Assembly: GCA_019359375.1 (NCBI GenBank)
Contig: JAHHHL010000019.1
Location: 62,001 to 126,000 of the forward strand
Direction of reading: 5' to 3'
DNA length: 64,000 nucleotides
Source of the DNA: Lyngbya sp. HA4199-MV5
GTDB lineage: Bacteria; Cyanobacteriota; Cyanobacteriia; Leptolyngbyales; Leptolyngbyaceae
How positions within the stretch are numbered: the stretch's first letter is position 1; each line of letters starts with the position of its first letter. The notes beneath the pieces are model-generated. The model made no database searches and was not told the origin of the DNA. It saw only the letters and a program-made list of their open reading frames with translations. Of this stretch, positions 8,066 through 16,574 are shown piece after piece. The translations under genes were made by a program, and so were the position numbers.

Positions 8066-9700
8066 TTAGTGTGTTACATCATCCAGTTGGATCTCCATCT
8101 CAGCAGGTTTGGTATCGATCGCAACCGTCTCCGATCGACTGGGAAACAGTACGCGCATCATCTGTCGCAACGATTGTCCACGCTGCTCATGCACCAGCAC
8201 CAGCGGCAATAGCGCCACCAGCCGCACGATCGTCGAGAGCGTAAACGCTCCGGGAATGCCACCGTAATCCGCAAACTCTGCCACAAAACTACCTGCTGTT
8301 GTGCCCAGTGCGCCACTGATGCCTGCCACTGCCGCCGCGATCGCAAAGTACGTTGCCTGGTGCTGCACCGGAGCCACACCAAGCTGAAGATTGTTGTTGC
8401 CAAGGTCGATCGCTGCCCACGTTGCACCGGAGAGGATATGCAGCAACGGCAACCACAGCCAAACCGAAAGCGAATTTGCCCCTATGCCGACCCAAAGCAG
8501 CGGCGTTAGTGCGACCAGAATGCCGACGGTCATCAAAATCGTACGATTGCCGATGCGATCGACCACGCGCCCCCAAACCACCAGCATCAGCATCATTGTG
8601 CCAGCCTGAAGGCTATTGTAAAGCGTGACCCAACTAACATCGATCGCCAAGTCATCCAGCATGTAGAGGTTAAAAAACGGCGAACTCAAATTCACCGCAA
8701 ACATCCAAAGGCTGAAGTAGAGCAAGAAAAAAAGAAAGTTTTTGTCCTTGAGGAAAGGGAGTGGGGAGTGGGGAGTGGGGAGTGGTGTATGAGGGGTGAG
8801 AGGTGAGGGGTGAGGGGTGAGGGGTGGTAAGCCTGCTTCCCCTGCCTCCTCCGCGTCCCCTGCTTCCCTCGCCTCCCCTACCTGCCCTACTCCTTCTAGC
8901 TCACGATTCCCGACTCCCAACTCCCGACTCCCAACTCTCAGCTCCTCCCCCTCCGCATCCTGCACCTGCGGATTCACATCCACCATCAAAAACTGAAAGC
9001 CCAGGCTGATAATGCCTGCAATGACTCCCAGCACCAACACCACGCCAAACCCTTGCAGTGAGCCACCCGGAAAATTTGAAACGGCAAAGCCTAACAGTGG
9101 CACACAAAGCAAATTGGTTAGACTGGCGGCACTATTGCGAATGCCAAAATATCGTCCCCGCAACCGACGCGGCACGAGTGCTGCCAGCCAGCTTAACCAC
9201 GACGCGCTGCCCAATGCTCCCACAAAGTGTGTGAGACACACGATCGCCAGCGTCCACATCACCAATACTTGCGAGTTAAGGTCTTGCCAGTTGACAAGCG
9301 CAATACCCGCCGCGAGTACGAGCCAGAGCAAGCGTGAGGGACCATAGACCCAGAGGCAATAATTGTGGCGGCTGGAGGTGCGATCGCCCAAGAAAGCTCC
9401 CAAAGGCTGAATCAAATTCGCCAACATCGGGATCGATGACAGCAATCCAACTTCTGTGGGGCTGGCGTGCAGTTCCACCAAAAAATTGCTCAGCAGCACA
9501 CCACCCGTCACGTTAGAAAAAATGGTGGCAAACACCCCATCCAGCGTCGATGCCGTCAAGCTCTGGCGAATTGCTTGCTTGGCAGCGATCGGTGAAGGAG
9601 TTTCAGTCACAGGGGTTGCCGCAACTGATTTAAGTTCGGGAGTGTGCTGTTCTGGTGGAAACTCAGGCGCGATCGACTTCAGCCTCACGGATCTCAACAT
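8066..9700 (-). CDS. MFS transporter with an in-frame repeat insertion
   Basis: A 544-residue major facilitator protein with about 12 hydrophobic segments in two halves. The substrate is not evident. The central cytoplasmic loop between the halves (residues about 250-315) is encoded by heptamer repeats and reads as low-complexity peptides such as [15 protein letters not shown] and [20 protein letters not shown]. The membrane helices on both sides resume cleanly ([17 protein letters not shown]), so the insertion has kept the frame and probably the fold. The stop lies 28 bases before moaA, which follows on the same strand, so both may be co-transcribed. Confidence 0.85.
   Translation of the reverse strand: MLRSVRLKSIAPEFPPEQHTPELKSVAATPVTETPSPIAAKQAIRQSLTASTLDGVFATIFSNVTGGVLLSNFLVELHASPTEVGLLSSIPMLANLIQPLGAFLGDRTSSRHNYCLWVYGPSRLLWLVLAAGIALVNWQDLNSQVLVMWTLAIVCLTHFVGALGSASWLSWLAALVPRRLRGRYFGIRNSAASLTNLLCVPLLGFAVSNFPGGSLQGFGVVLVLGVIAGIISLGFQFLMVDVNPQVQDAEGEELRVGSRELGVGNRELEGVGQVGEAREAGDAEEAGEAGLPPLTPHPSPLTPHTPLPTPHSPLPFLKDKNFLFFLLYFSLWMFAVNLSSPFFNLYMLDDLAIDVSWVTLYNSLQAGTMMLMLVVWGRVVDRIGNRTILMTVGILVALTPLLWVGIGANSLSVWLWLPLLHILSGATWAAIDLGNNNLQLGVAPVQHQATYFAIAAAVAGISGALGTTAGSFVAEFADYGGIPGAFTLSTIVRLVALLPLVLVHEQRGQSLRQMMRVLFPSRSETVAIDTKPAEMEIQLDDVTH
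8755..8945. repeat. Heptamer array inside the MFS gene
   Basis: Runs of GTGGGGAGTGGGGAGTGG and GTGAGGGGTGAGGGGTGAGG followed by CCTCCCCTACCTGCCCTACT and CTCCCAACTCCCGACTCCCA units. It is the same repeat type as the intergenic arrays, here fully translated without a stop codon. Confidence 0.85.
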
Positions 9701-9855
9701 GCTGCATCGGTGATTTCAATCATGGTAGCGGAATCATCTAGCAGAACACACGCTCAATGCTTGTATTCTCACAATCCCTTTTGCAGGCTAAGGGGTGAGT
9801 GTGTTCTCTTGCACCTTCCGGCAGGCAGAAGTTGATTTTGATTGCCCGTTTTGCA

Positions 9856-9877
9856 GGGACGTTACATGTAACATCCC
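9856..9877. repeat. Hairpin repeat with a GTTACATGTAAC core
   Basis: A 12-base perfect palindrome GTTACATGTAAC (9861-9872) flanked by GGGA and TCCC, giving a 22-base hairpin with one mismatch. It lies between the convergent tail of the PP2C gene and the start of the MFS gene. No T-run follows, so it is more likely a dispersed hairpin element than a terminator. Confidence 0.55.
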
Positions 9878-9915
9878 TACTAGATGCCAATGGTAAGGGA
9901 GCGATCGACGCTCGC

Positions 9916-10665
9916 TTATTCTACATTTCCACGCTGGTTCAAGCCATCGATCGCCACAATCACAACGGTAATATTGTCTCGCCCACCGTGGTTTTTGGCT
10001 GCGTCGATGAGCGCGATCGCGGCTCGTTCACAGGCGCGAATGGACTTTAAGTGGGAGGCAATCAGTTGATCGGAGACTTCTTCGGTGAGACCATCGCTGC
10101 ACAACAGCAGGCGATCGCCTCCCTGTACCGTCAGCGGCTGCACATCAATTTGATGCACATCTTCACGCCCCAAACACTGTGCCAATACATGCCGCCAGGG
10201 ATGCACACGCGCCTGATCAGGTGTTAACTCACCAACTTTCATCGCCCGTGCTACCCAGGTATGATCCTCGGTAATCTGGTCTAACTTTGCGCCCCGTAGG
10301 CGGTAGAGCCGTGAGTCTCCAATATGAGCGCACCAAACCTGCTCATCCCGAAAAACCACAGCAACCGCCGTTGTACCCATGTCAGAGCGCTCTGGATGGC
10401 TTCGCTGATCGGTCAAAATCGCTTGATTTGCCTTAAAAAACGCATCTTCCAGCAGCGATCGTGAACTCTCAGCCGTCTCCCAATGCTCAATGAGGTGAGC
10501 TTGAATCGCCTGGGTTGCCAGACGGCTTGCTTCTTGCCCACCTGCGTGCCCACCCATACCATCCGCGACGATGAAAAAGCGCCCATGCTCATCAACATAG
10601 TAAGCATCCTGGTTTACAGAACGCAAAAGCCCCACATCCGTCAGACCCGTGAAAAGGCGTTTCAT
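9916..10665 (-). CDS. PP2C-type protein Ser/Thr phosphatase
   Basis: A 249-residue bacterial PP2C (Stp/PrpC type), metal-dependent, cytoplasmic, opposing Ser/Thr kinases. Seen motifs: TDVGLLRSVNQDAYYVD at the N-terminus, VADGMGGHAGGQEAS (metal-binding Asp), GTTAVAVVF, CAHIGDSRLYRLR, EDHTW, LLLCSDGLTEEV and GGRDNITVVIV near the C-terminus. The set is complete, so activity is expected. Two Ser/Thr kinase genes are in the window, but neither is adjacent, so a specific pairing cannot be claimed. Confidence 0.93.
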   Translation of the reverse strand: MKRLFTGLTDVGLLRSVNQDAYYVDEHGRFFIVADGMGGHAGGQEASRLATQAIQAHLIEHWETAESSRSLLEDAFFKANQAILTDQRSHPERSDMGTTAVAVVFRDEQVWCAHIGDSRLYRLRGAKLDQITEDHTWVARAMKVGELTPDQARVHPWRHVLAQCLGREDVHQIDVQPLTVQGGDRLLLCSDGLTEEVSDQLIASHLKSIRACERAAIALIDAAKNHGGRDNITVVIVAIDGLNQRGNVE

Positions 10666-10718
10666 AAAGGGAGTGTGCTGTCGTCAACGACCATTGCAAG
10701 CCAGGGGTAGAAGCACCA

Positions 10719-12776
10719 TTATGGCATCCGTTCAGACCGATCGAGGCGTATCATGAGTCGAATGAAGGCGATCGCGGCAGCAGCAGCGGCACCCGCAGGC
10801 AAGAGCGCCCACCAGGCATAGCCTGTTGCTACTAGGATGGTCGCCGACAGGGTAAAGGCACACACCAGCAGCGTGTAGTTTGTCCCCATATTAACGCCAC
10901 TGAGTCGTCGGAGAATGCGATCGGTTTCAATCGATCGCACGCGTACCCGCACATCGCCCCGCTCCAACTTGTCTAGAGTGTCTTCAATGCGGCGAGGTAG
11001 CCCCAATGCGGTACTGCTAACCTGAGCCGCCTGTCGCCCAAACTCGCTCAAAATACTGTTTGCATCGGATGATGGATTGCCGTTCGCCATAATTTGCATT
11101 GCAAAAGGTCTTGCAACCTCCATAAAGTTAAAGTCTGGATCAAGCCCCTTGCCCACACCTTCCAGCGTAGAAAAGGCACGCATCACAAAGGTAAACGTCG
11201 CTGGAAACCGAAACGGTTGTCCGTAAGCAATTTCGTATAAATCGTCGCTGATGGCACTCACCGATTGGTTTTCAAACGGCTTGTCCATGAAGTTATCCAG
11301 CATGAACTGCACCGATCGCCGCACAGGACCCATATCGTCCGCTTCAGCCAGCGCACCCAGTTCCACCAGGGACGCAACCACGCGATCGCCATCCTTCTGC
11401 GCTACCCCAAAGAATACCTCCAGCAGCTTCTCGCGGGTGAGAATTGAGACCTGCCCCATCATGCCAAAATCATAGAAAATGAGCGATCCGTCCGGGTTAA
11501 CCGCAATGTTACCAGGATGGGGATCGGCATGAAAAAAGCCATCGTTCAGCAATTGATGCAAATAAGCTTTTGCGCCCATTTGAGCCAGCGATTTGCGATC
11601 GAGTCCTGCCGCTTCCAGGGCTTCGTAGTGACTAATTTTGATCCCCGGTAGATACTCCAGCGTCAATACGCGAGGCGAGGCATAGCGCCAGTAGACGCGC
11701 GGCACAGAAACCCACTCTTCTTGCCGAAAGTTGCGTCGAAACGTGTCTGCGTTGCGCCCTTCGTTGAGATAATCGACTTCCTCATACAAAATTTTGCAGC
11801 ACTCCTCATAAATGCCCAGCCAGTCGCGCCCCTTGCCCCATTCAGGATGGTTCTGGAAGTAGCGGGTAATGCCTTTGAGGATAGCCAGGTCAATCTTAAA
11901 CAGCTTGAGCAAGCCAGGACGCTGCACCTTTACTACGACTTCTTCACCCGAATGAAGCTGTGCGCGATGCACCTGTCCCAAACTTGCAGCCGCGAGGGGA
12001 ATTGGGTCAAAACTCTGAAAAAGCTGCTGGATAGGCTTTCCCAAATCTTGCTCAATAATGACTTTTGCCTGCTCGTAGCTAAATGCAGGCACTCGGTCTT
12101 GCAGCTTGGATAGCTCTTCGACATATTCTGTGGGGAAGAGGTCGGCACGGGTAGAGAAAAGTTGCCCAACCTTAATAAACGTGGGTCCCAGATCCAGCAG
12201 CGTGTCCCGAATCCAAATCGCCTGTTTACGCCGCCGTTGCGTTTGCTTCTCCTCGGTCATCCCACCAGGATAGCTCCAGGGCTTTTTGTAGAGCCATTGT
12301 GAAAAGAGCAGCAGCCACACAAAAGACTGGATATCGTAGGTCCGACCCAGACGAGAATAATTTTCCCGACTCCATCGGTAGGATTTGTCCCCATAAGCTT
12401 TCGGCTTTGGCTGCCGAGTGCCCCTAACCGATGGGACTTCTACAGGTGCCTGACCATTGCGAACAGCCTGCTCATACTGGTGTGCCACAGCTTCTTCAGC
12501 CGTTACCGTTTTTTTTGGATCGGCTTTAGGGGGAGGAGCCTCTGGCAAGTCCGCAGCAGCCGTATAGTGAAAGGCACCGTTCGGGCTGGATGTGATCGCA
12601 TGATCATCACCTTTAATCGACGCAAACTTGCCATTCGTGCCATCTAAGTGATCAAATGGATACGCTGGCACCCGATGCTTTGTCAAACCATCTACATCCG
12701 TTTGATGCGCGTTGACACCATCAACAGGCTCCGCAGATTGCTGTAAGGGGTCGGAGTCGTGGGAAAAAACAGACAC
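10719..12776 (-). CDS. UbiB/ABC1 (AarF) family atypical kinase-like protein
   Basis: A 685-residue protein. The first 130 residues are polar and low in conserved features. The core shows the family motifs KVGQLFSTRADLFP (KxGQ), the Ala-rich loop PLAAASLGQVHRA, VVVKVQRPG with the binding Lys, FFHADPHPGNIAV and YDFGMMGQ. Two hydrophobic segments close the protein (about residues 640-675). ABC1 proteins are ATPases tied to isoprenoid quinone synthesis or lipid homeostasis; the role of this paralogue is unknown. Its start is 95 bases downstream of the small coiled-coil gene on the same strand. Confidence 0.92.
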   Translation of the reverse strand: MSVFSHDSDPLQQSAEPVDGVNAHQTDVDGLTKHRVPAYPFDHLDGTNGKFASIKGDDHAITSSPNGAFHYTAAADLPEAPPPKADPKKTVTAEEAVAHQYEQAVRNGQAPVEVPSVRGTRQPKPKAYGDKSYRWSRENYSRLGRTYDIQSFVWLLLFSQWLYKKPWSYPGGMTEEKQTQRRRKQAIWIRDTLLDLGPTFIKVGQLFSTRADLFPTEYVEELSKLQDRVPAFSYEQAKVIIEQDLGKPIQQLFQSFDPIPLAAASLGQVHRAQLHSGEEVVVKVQRPGLLKLFKIDLAILKGITRYFQNHPEWGKGRDWLGIYEECCKILYEEVDYLNEGRNADTFRRNFRQEEWVSVPRVYWRYASPRVLTLEYLPGIKISHYEALEAAGLDRKSLAQMGAKAYLHQLLNDGFFHADPHPGNIAVNPDGSLIFYDFGMMGQVSILTREKLLEVFFGVAQKDGDRVVASLVELGALAEADDMGPVRRSVQFMLDNFMDKPFENQSVSAISDDLYEIAYGQPFRFPATFTFVMRAFSTLEGVGKGLDPDFNFMEVARPFAMQIMANGNPSSDANSILSEFGRQAAQVSSTALGLPRRIEDTLDKLERGDVRVRVRSIETDRILRRLSGVNMGTNYTLLVCAFTLSATILVATGYAWWALLPAGAAAAAAIAFIRLMIRLDRSERMP

Positions 12777-12871
12777 TCGAATTCCTAAAAGTTTGTTTTA
12801 TGTAACTGAGTGTAACTGATTTATCAGGTTGAAGTCTGTACACAGGATGTAAACCCAAGCCAGACTTCAAT

Positions 12872-13198
12872 TTAAGCCGGACTGTTGCTGCGATACCGCT
12901 TCAGCTCAGAGCGAAGTTGCGCGACTTCTGCACGAAGTTCGTCGATCGTGGCTTGTAGGTCGGTTGGTTGCGACCCTACGGTGACGATCGCAGTGGTAGA
13001 ACGCGCTTGTCTAGCGGCATCTGCCTCTCGTTGGGCACGCGCCAGCACCTCGTCTGTAAACTGACGCAACCGCTCTCGCTGCTCGGCATCAAATTTACCC
13101 AGTTCACTCAGCGCATCCGTCAACGCCCGCTCGGTTTGTTCGTAAACCGCTTCAGCCAGCGCTCTGCCAATAAAGAAAGCATCAAAGGGACTACTCAT
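12872..13198 (-). CDS. Conserved small coiled-coil protein
   Basis: A 108-residue protein beginning MSSPFDAFFIGRALAEAVYE, followed by a helical amphipathic region (EQRERLRQFTDEVLARAQRE) and a predicted coiled coil at residues 80-102 (heptad Leu in LQATIDELRAEVAQLRSEL). It looks like a small protein conserved in cyanobacteria that I recall under DUF6825, but the family name is from memory and the function is not established. It precedes the UbiB-like gene on the same strand. Confidence 0.7.
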   Translation of the reverse strand: MSSPFDAFFIGRALAEAVYEQTERALTDALSELGKFDAEQRERLRQFTDEVLARAQREADAARQARSTTAIVTVGSQPTDLQATIDELRAEVAQLRSELKRYRSNSPA

Positions 13199-13456
13199 AG
13201 AAACTCTCTGCCAGGAAACTGCCGCGTTTATTCAGAATTGTAACTACCCGAAATTATAGCCTGCTTGCCTGAGAGAGCGGTGATACTTAAGGTCTAATTC
13301 CGTGCTGGGAAGCTGTTGATGCGTGCCAGTACGAAAGTCATTCCTCTCTTTGCAAAACTTCTTCTTCATTTCAACAGATTGACCTAGACTGGTTAGCCTA
13401 CACTGGGGTTTAATTTGTGTCGGCGTTGTGTCCTTACCCTTCTTTCCCACCCAAAC

Positions 13457-14650
13457 GTGAACCTGCGCGTCCTTATTCCTTTTTTTGATACTTCGGCTCA
13501 GGGTTGGTCATCTGAGGCACGCTGGCTACGCTGGCTAACGTTTCTCTGGCTCCTGCTGGGACTGACGGTTTTGTTTTCGGCATCGTATGCGGTTGCAGAT
13601 GCCGATCGAGGCGACGGGCTTTACTACTTCAAAGTGCAGATCCTATGGATTCTGGTGGGGCTGGTCGGGTTTAACCTCGTCGTGCATTCGCCACTGCGCT
13701 ACATCGTCGGTGTCGCCGATTGGTTTTTAGTCGTGATTTTGGGCTTGATTTTAGTGACCGCGCTTCCGGGCGTTGGCACATCTGTGAACGGTGCCACCCG
13801 CTGGCTCTTTCTCGGCTCGTTCCAGATTCAACCGTCAGAACTCATCAAGCCTTTTTTGGTGCTTCAGAGTGCCCGCATCTTTGGACAATGGGATCGCCTG
13901 AAGCGAGGAACACGAGTGCTCTGGCTAGGCATTTTTGGGCTGGTGCTGATCGGCATTTTGCTGCAACCAAACCTGAGTACAACAGCCTTATGCGGCATGT
14001 TGCTTTGGCTGGTCGCGCTGGCAGCGGGGCTACCGTATTCTTACATGGGCGGCACGGCACTGGCAGGCGTTTGTCTTGCCGTACTCAGCGTCAGTTTTAG
14101 AAGCTACCAGCGTCGCCGCATTTTGTCGTTTTTGAATCCCTGGGCAGACGCAACTGGGGACGGCTACCAACTGGTGCAAAGCCTTTTAGCGGTAGGCTCT
14201 GGCGGCAGTTGGGGATCGGGCTTTGGGCTATCGCAGCAAAAGTTGTTCTATCTTCCCATTCAGTACACCGACTTTATCTTTGCGGTCTTTGCAGAAGAAT
14301 TTGGCTTTGTGGGTTGCTCAATGCTGATGCTGATGCTGATCGCCTATGCAACCCTGGCACTGCGGGTTGCCATGAAAGCGCAAAATTCGGTGTATCGGCT
14401 GATTGCGATCGGCGTGATGGTGCTGATGGTGGGGCAATCGCTGCTGAATATCGGTGTTGCCACAGGTGCTTTGCCGACGACAGGATTACCGCTGCCACTC
14501 TTTAGCTATGGCGGCAGTTCGATGATTTCCAGCCTGGTGTCTGCTGGTTTGTTGATCCGGGTCGCAAGAGAAAGCAACGAAGCAAAAGTCGTTCACCTCG
14601 ACGATCACCGACCACAGGGGAAGGGGCGATCGGTGTCGAAGGCGACTTGA
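13457..14650 (+). CDS. FtsW/RodA/SpoVE family glycosyltransferase
   Basis: A polytopic SEDS protein of 397 residues with about ten membrane segments. SEDS proteins polymerise lipid II into peptidoglycan strands with a partner class B PBP. The signature GLPLPLFSYGGSSM is near the C-terminus and TLFSAS-type FSASYAV lies in the first helix; FVGLVGFN-like and QPSELIKPFLVL segments are also present. GTG at 13457 (VNLRVLIPFF) is the preferred start because cyanobacterial homologues begin with this NLRxLIPFFD segment; a GTG at 13415 would add 14 unconserved residues. Whether it serves division (FtsW) or elongation (RodA) cannot be decided without comparison. Confidence 0.9.
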   Translation: MNLRVLIPFFDTSAQGWSSEARWLRWLTFLWLLLGLTVLFSASYAVADADRGDGLYYFKVQILWILVGLVGFNLVVHSPLRYIVGVADWFLVVILGLILVTALPGVGTSVNGATRWLFLGSFQIQPSELIKPFLVLQSARIFGQWDRLKRGTRVLWLGIFGLVLIGILLQPNLSTTALCGMLLWLVALAAGLPYSYMGGTALAGVCLAVLSVSFRSYQRRRILSFLNPWADATGDGYQLVQSLLAVGSGGSWGSGFGLSQQKLFYLPIQYTDFIFAVFAEEFGFVGCSMLMLMLIAYATLALRVAMKAQNSVYRLIAIGVMVLMVGQSLLNIGVATGALPTTGLPLPLFSYGGSSMISSLVSAGLLIRVARESNEAKVVHLDDHRPQGKGRSVSKAT

Positions 14651-14689
14651 TTGAAGAAGTTTTTAGTTGTATAGCCCGATGGGCATTCA

Positions 14690-14800
14690 AGAAAGGTTGT
14701 TAGTTGTTAGAAGGAGTCAAAAGGTAAAATCAGAAGGCTGGTAGAAAGCTCAAAGCTTTTCCTCGTCCTCCTCTCACTTCACCCCTCTCACCTCACTCAA
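14690..14800. repeat. GTTGTTA heptamers and pyrimidine repeat after ftsW-like gene
   Basis: GGTTGTTAGTTGTTAGAAGG at 14692-14711 followed by TCACTTCACCCCTCTCACCT near 14775-14800, in the gap between two convergent genes. No gene and no clear terminator. Confidence 0.7.
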
Positions 14801-14801
14801 C

Positions 14802-15674
14802 TCATCCCTTCACCATCATGGGTTCACGCACCGACATCTGCGTCACCGCTGGCTCCGCTCCTGTGCTGTAAACTTCACAGGAATTGTTGGGGCTTTCGAT
14901 GAGTTTGACTTTGTGCAATTGTGCGCCAATGTCGCGGATGGGCTGTTCCAGGAGCGATCGGATGTGGACGGCAATGTTTTCGGCAGTCGGCACGACTTCA
15001 GCGAAGTAGGGGATGTCTTTGTTGAGAAAGGTGTGGTCGAAGGGTTCCACAACGTAATCATCCACGGCTTTTTGGAAAGCAACGAGATCGGCAATCATCC
15101 CGGTGCGCGGCTCGATCTCGCCTTTGATGGTGACTTCGAGGTGGTAGTTGTGTCCATGCCCATTGGGGCGAGCGCATTTGCCGTAAATTTCGCAATTCTT
15201 TTCATAGCTGAGGTCGGGACGCGCCAGACGATGGGCGGCGCTGAAGTGGGTGCTGATGGTGAGATAGGCTTCCATGTGGTTTCCGTAGTAGTCTGCCCAG
15301 AGTTCGGGATGTTCAAAAAGCTGAATGCGGACGATCGGCAAGTGGGGTGCAAGCCGCTGCCAGATGGTACGCGCGATTGCCTCGGTGGTTGGTAGCGTGT
15401 CCTGAAACTCTGCCCAGGCATCGTTGAGATAAGAAAAATCAAGCTGGCTGGTGACTTCGCGCTTAATGACCTGCTTTACATCGGATAGGTTTAGCACCAT
15501 GCCGTACTCATCCAGTTCGCCTGCCATTGAGACATAGAGGACGTAGTTGTGACCATGACCGGGCGATCGGGCACAGGCACCAAACCGCTCAAAATTCTCA
15601 GCCTCACTCAGTTCGGGCAACCAGTAGCGATGGCTGGCAGAAAACTGGGCGCGACGATCGATAATGCATTTCAT
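14802..15674 (-). CDS. Tandem 6-pyruvoyl-tetrahydropterin synthase / QueD-type fusion
   Basis: A 290-residue protein made of two consecutive PTPS domains, twice the usual length. Domain 1 (1-130) has His15, Cys34 and His40/His42 (GHGHNY); domain 2 (133-290) has His148, Cys167 and His173/His175. Zinc ligands and the catalytic Cys are therefore present in both. The catalytic Asp-His pair is intact in domain 2 (PFDHTFLN, 213-214) but reads Asp-Phe in domain 1 (QLDFSYLN, 79-80). The substrate is probably dihydroneopterin triphosphate, in 7-deazaguanine (queuosine) or pterin synthesis; folE lies 38 kb away. Domain 1 may be inactive or altered. Confidence 0.9.
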   Translation of the reverse strand: MKCIIDRRAQFSASHRYWLPELSEAENFERFGACARSPGHGHNYVLYVSMAGELDEYGMVLNLSDVKQVIKREVTSQLDFSYLNDAWAEFQDTLPTTEAIARTIWQRLAPHLPIVRIQLFEHPELWADYYGNHMEAYLTISTHFSAAHRLARPDLSYEKNCEIYGKCARPNGHGHNYHLEVTIKGEIEPRTGMIADLVAFQKAVDDYVVEPFDHTFLNKDIPYFAEVVPTAENIAVHIRSLLEQPIRDIGAQLHKVKLIESPNNSCEVYSTGAEPAVTQMSVREPMMVKG

Positions 15675-15786
15675 AGGAAGGCGGAAAGGAAAAACTATGA
15701 AGTTCCGTTAATGAAGCTCTCTTCAGGATAAACCACAATGCTGGCAAGCTTCAGTGTTAGAGTCTTTGCCTAACAGGCGCGGCGGA

Positions 15787-16365
15787 TTACTTTCCCGCGT
15801 TCAAAACCTGATCAGCGGTCAGCGACAACGCCTCAAATTGTGACTGGATGATCATGTCGCCTGTATACTCCGCGGCTTCGTAAAGTCCCGCTACCAGCGT
15901 TAGAACAGTAACATTCGATCGCCGTGGGTTGATAAGCCAATATTCAAAAATGCCTCTGGCTGCATACTCAGAGCGCTTGTAGCGGTAGTCTCGCTCTTCA
16001 TTCGCTTTGCCAGGAGACACCACTTCCACAATGAGTAGCGGCGGTGGCATGTCGCGTGTAATCGTGCCCCGTTGATCACCCAGCATCGCCGCCAACTCAG
16101 CCGATAGCACCATCAGGTCAGGTAAACGAACCTGCGCCTGCGGTCCCGTCACTTCAATTTCCGTATCTTTATGGCAAACACGATCAGGAGATATGAGTTT
16201 AGCCAACTCAAGTGCCAAGAAAAGTGAGATTTGTGAGTTTAGGCGACTTTCTGGTGGCATTGCAGCTAATTCCCCCGCCACCAATTCGTAGTGCGTGTCC
16301 GTACCATCGTCGTAGTCCAAGTATTCCTCGAAGGTAAGTCGTTTCCCGATCGCCGCTTCCGTCAT
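15787..16365 (-). CDS. Uma2 family protein (DUF820, PD-(D/E)XK-like)
   Basis: A 192-residue member of the large cyanobacterial Uma2 family. It begins MTEAAIGKRLTFEEYLDYDD and shows LVAGELAAMPPE, RLPDLMVL, LLIVEVVSPGKANEERDYRYK and the GIFEYWLINP strand, with the usual Asp/Glu-x-Val core of the nuclease-like fold (PD..., EVVSP). Members are proposed endonucleases, often in mobile contexts; function is unproven. The start at 16365 has AGAGG seven bases upstream. Reading further upstream gives only repeat-encoded residues and runs into mntH. Confidence 0.88.
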   Translation of the reverse strand: MTEAAIGKRLTFEEYLDYDDGTDTHYELVAGELAAMPPESRLNSQISLFLALELAKLISPDRVCHKDTEIEVTGPQAQVRLPDLMVLSAELAAMLGDQRGTITRDMPPPLLIVEVVSPGKANEERDYRYKRSEYAARGIFEYWLINPRRSNVTVLTLVAGLYEAAEYTGDMIIQSQFEALSLTADQVLNAGK

Positions 16366-16424
16366 AACGAAGCCTCTGAAGTGCCGTATCACTATTGTAA
16401 GGGAGGCATTTGATGGGACGAGTT

Positions 16425-16574
16425 GAGAGTTAAGAGTTTTGAGTTCGGTAGCTGTCAGCTTTTCATCCCTCATCTTCTTGCCGTCTGCCTCCTCTTCCCC
16501 TTTCCCCCTTCCCCTTTTTCCCTCTGCCTCCTGCCTCCTGCCTCCTGCCTTCTGCCTCCTCTTCTGCCTCCTGC
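16425..16574. repeat. Pyrimidine-rich heptamer spacer between mntH and Uma2 gene
   Basis: Consists of CTCTGCCTCCTGCCTCCTGC and CCCCTTCCCCTTTTTCCC-type units directly after the mntH stop codon at 16575. The array is open in the minus frame of the Uma2 gene, where it would encode an artificial RRQEAEGKRGRGKG extension. Confidence 0.8.
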
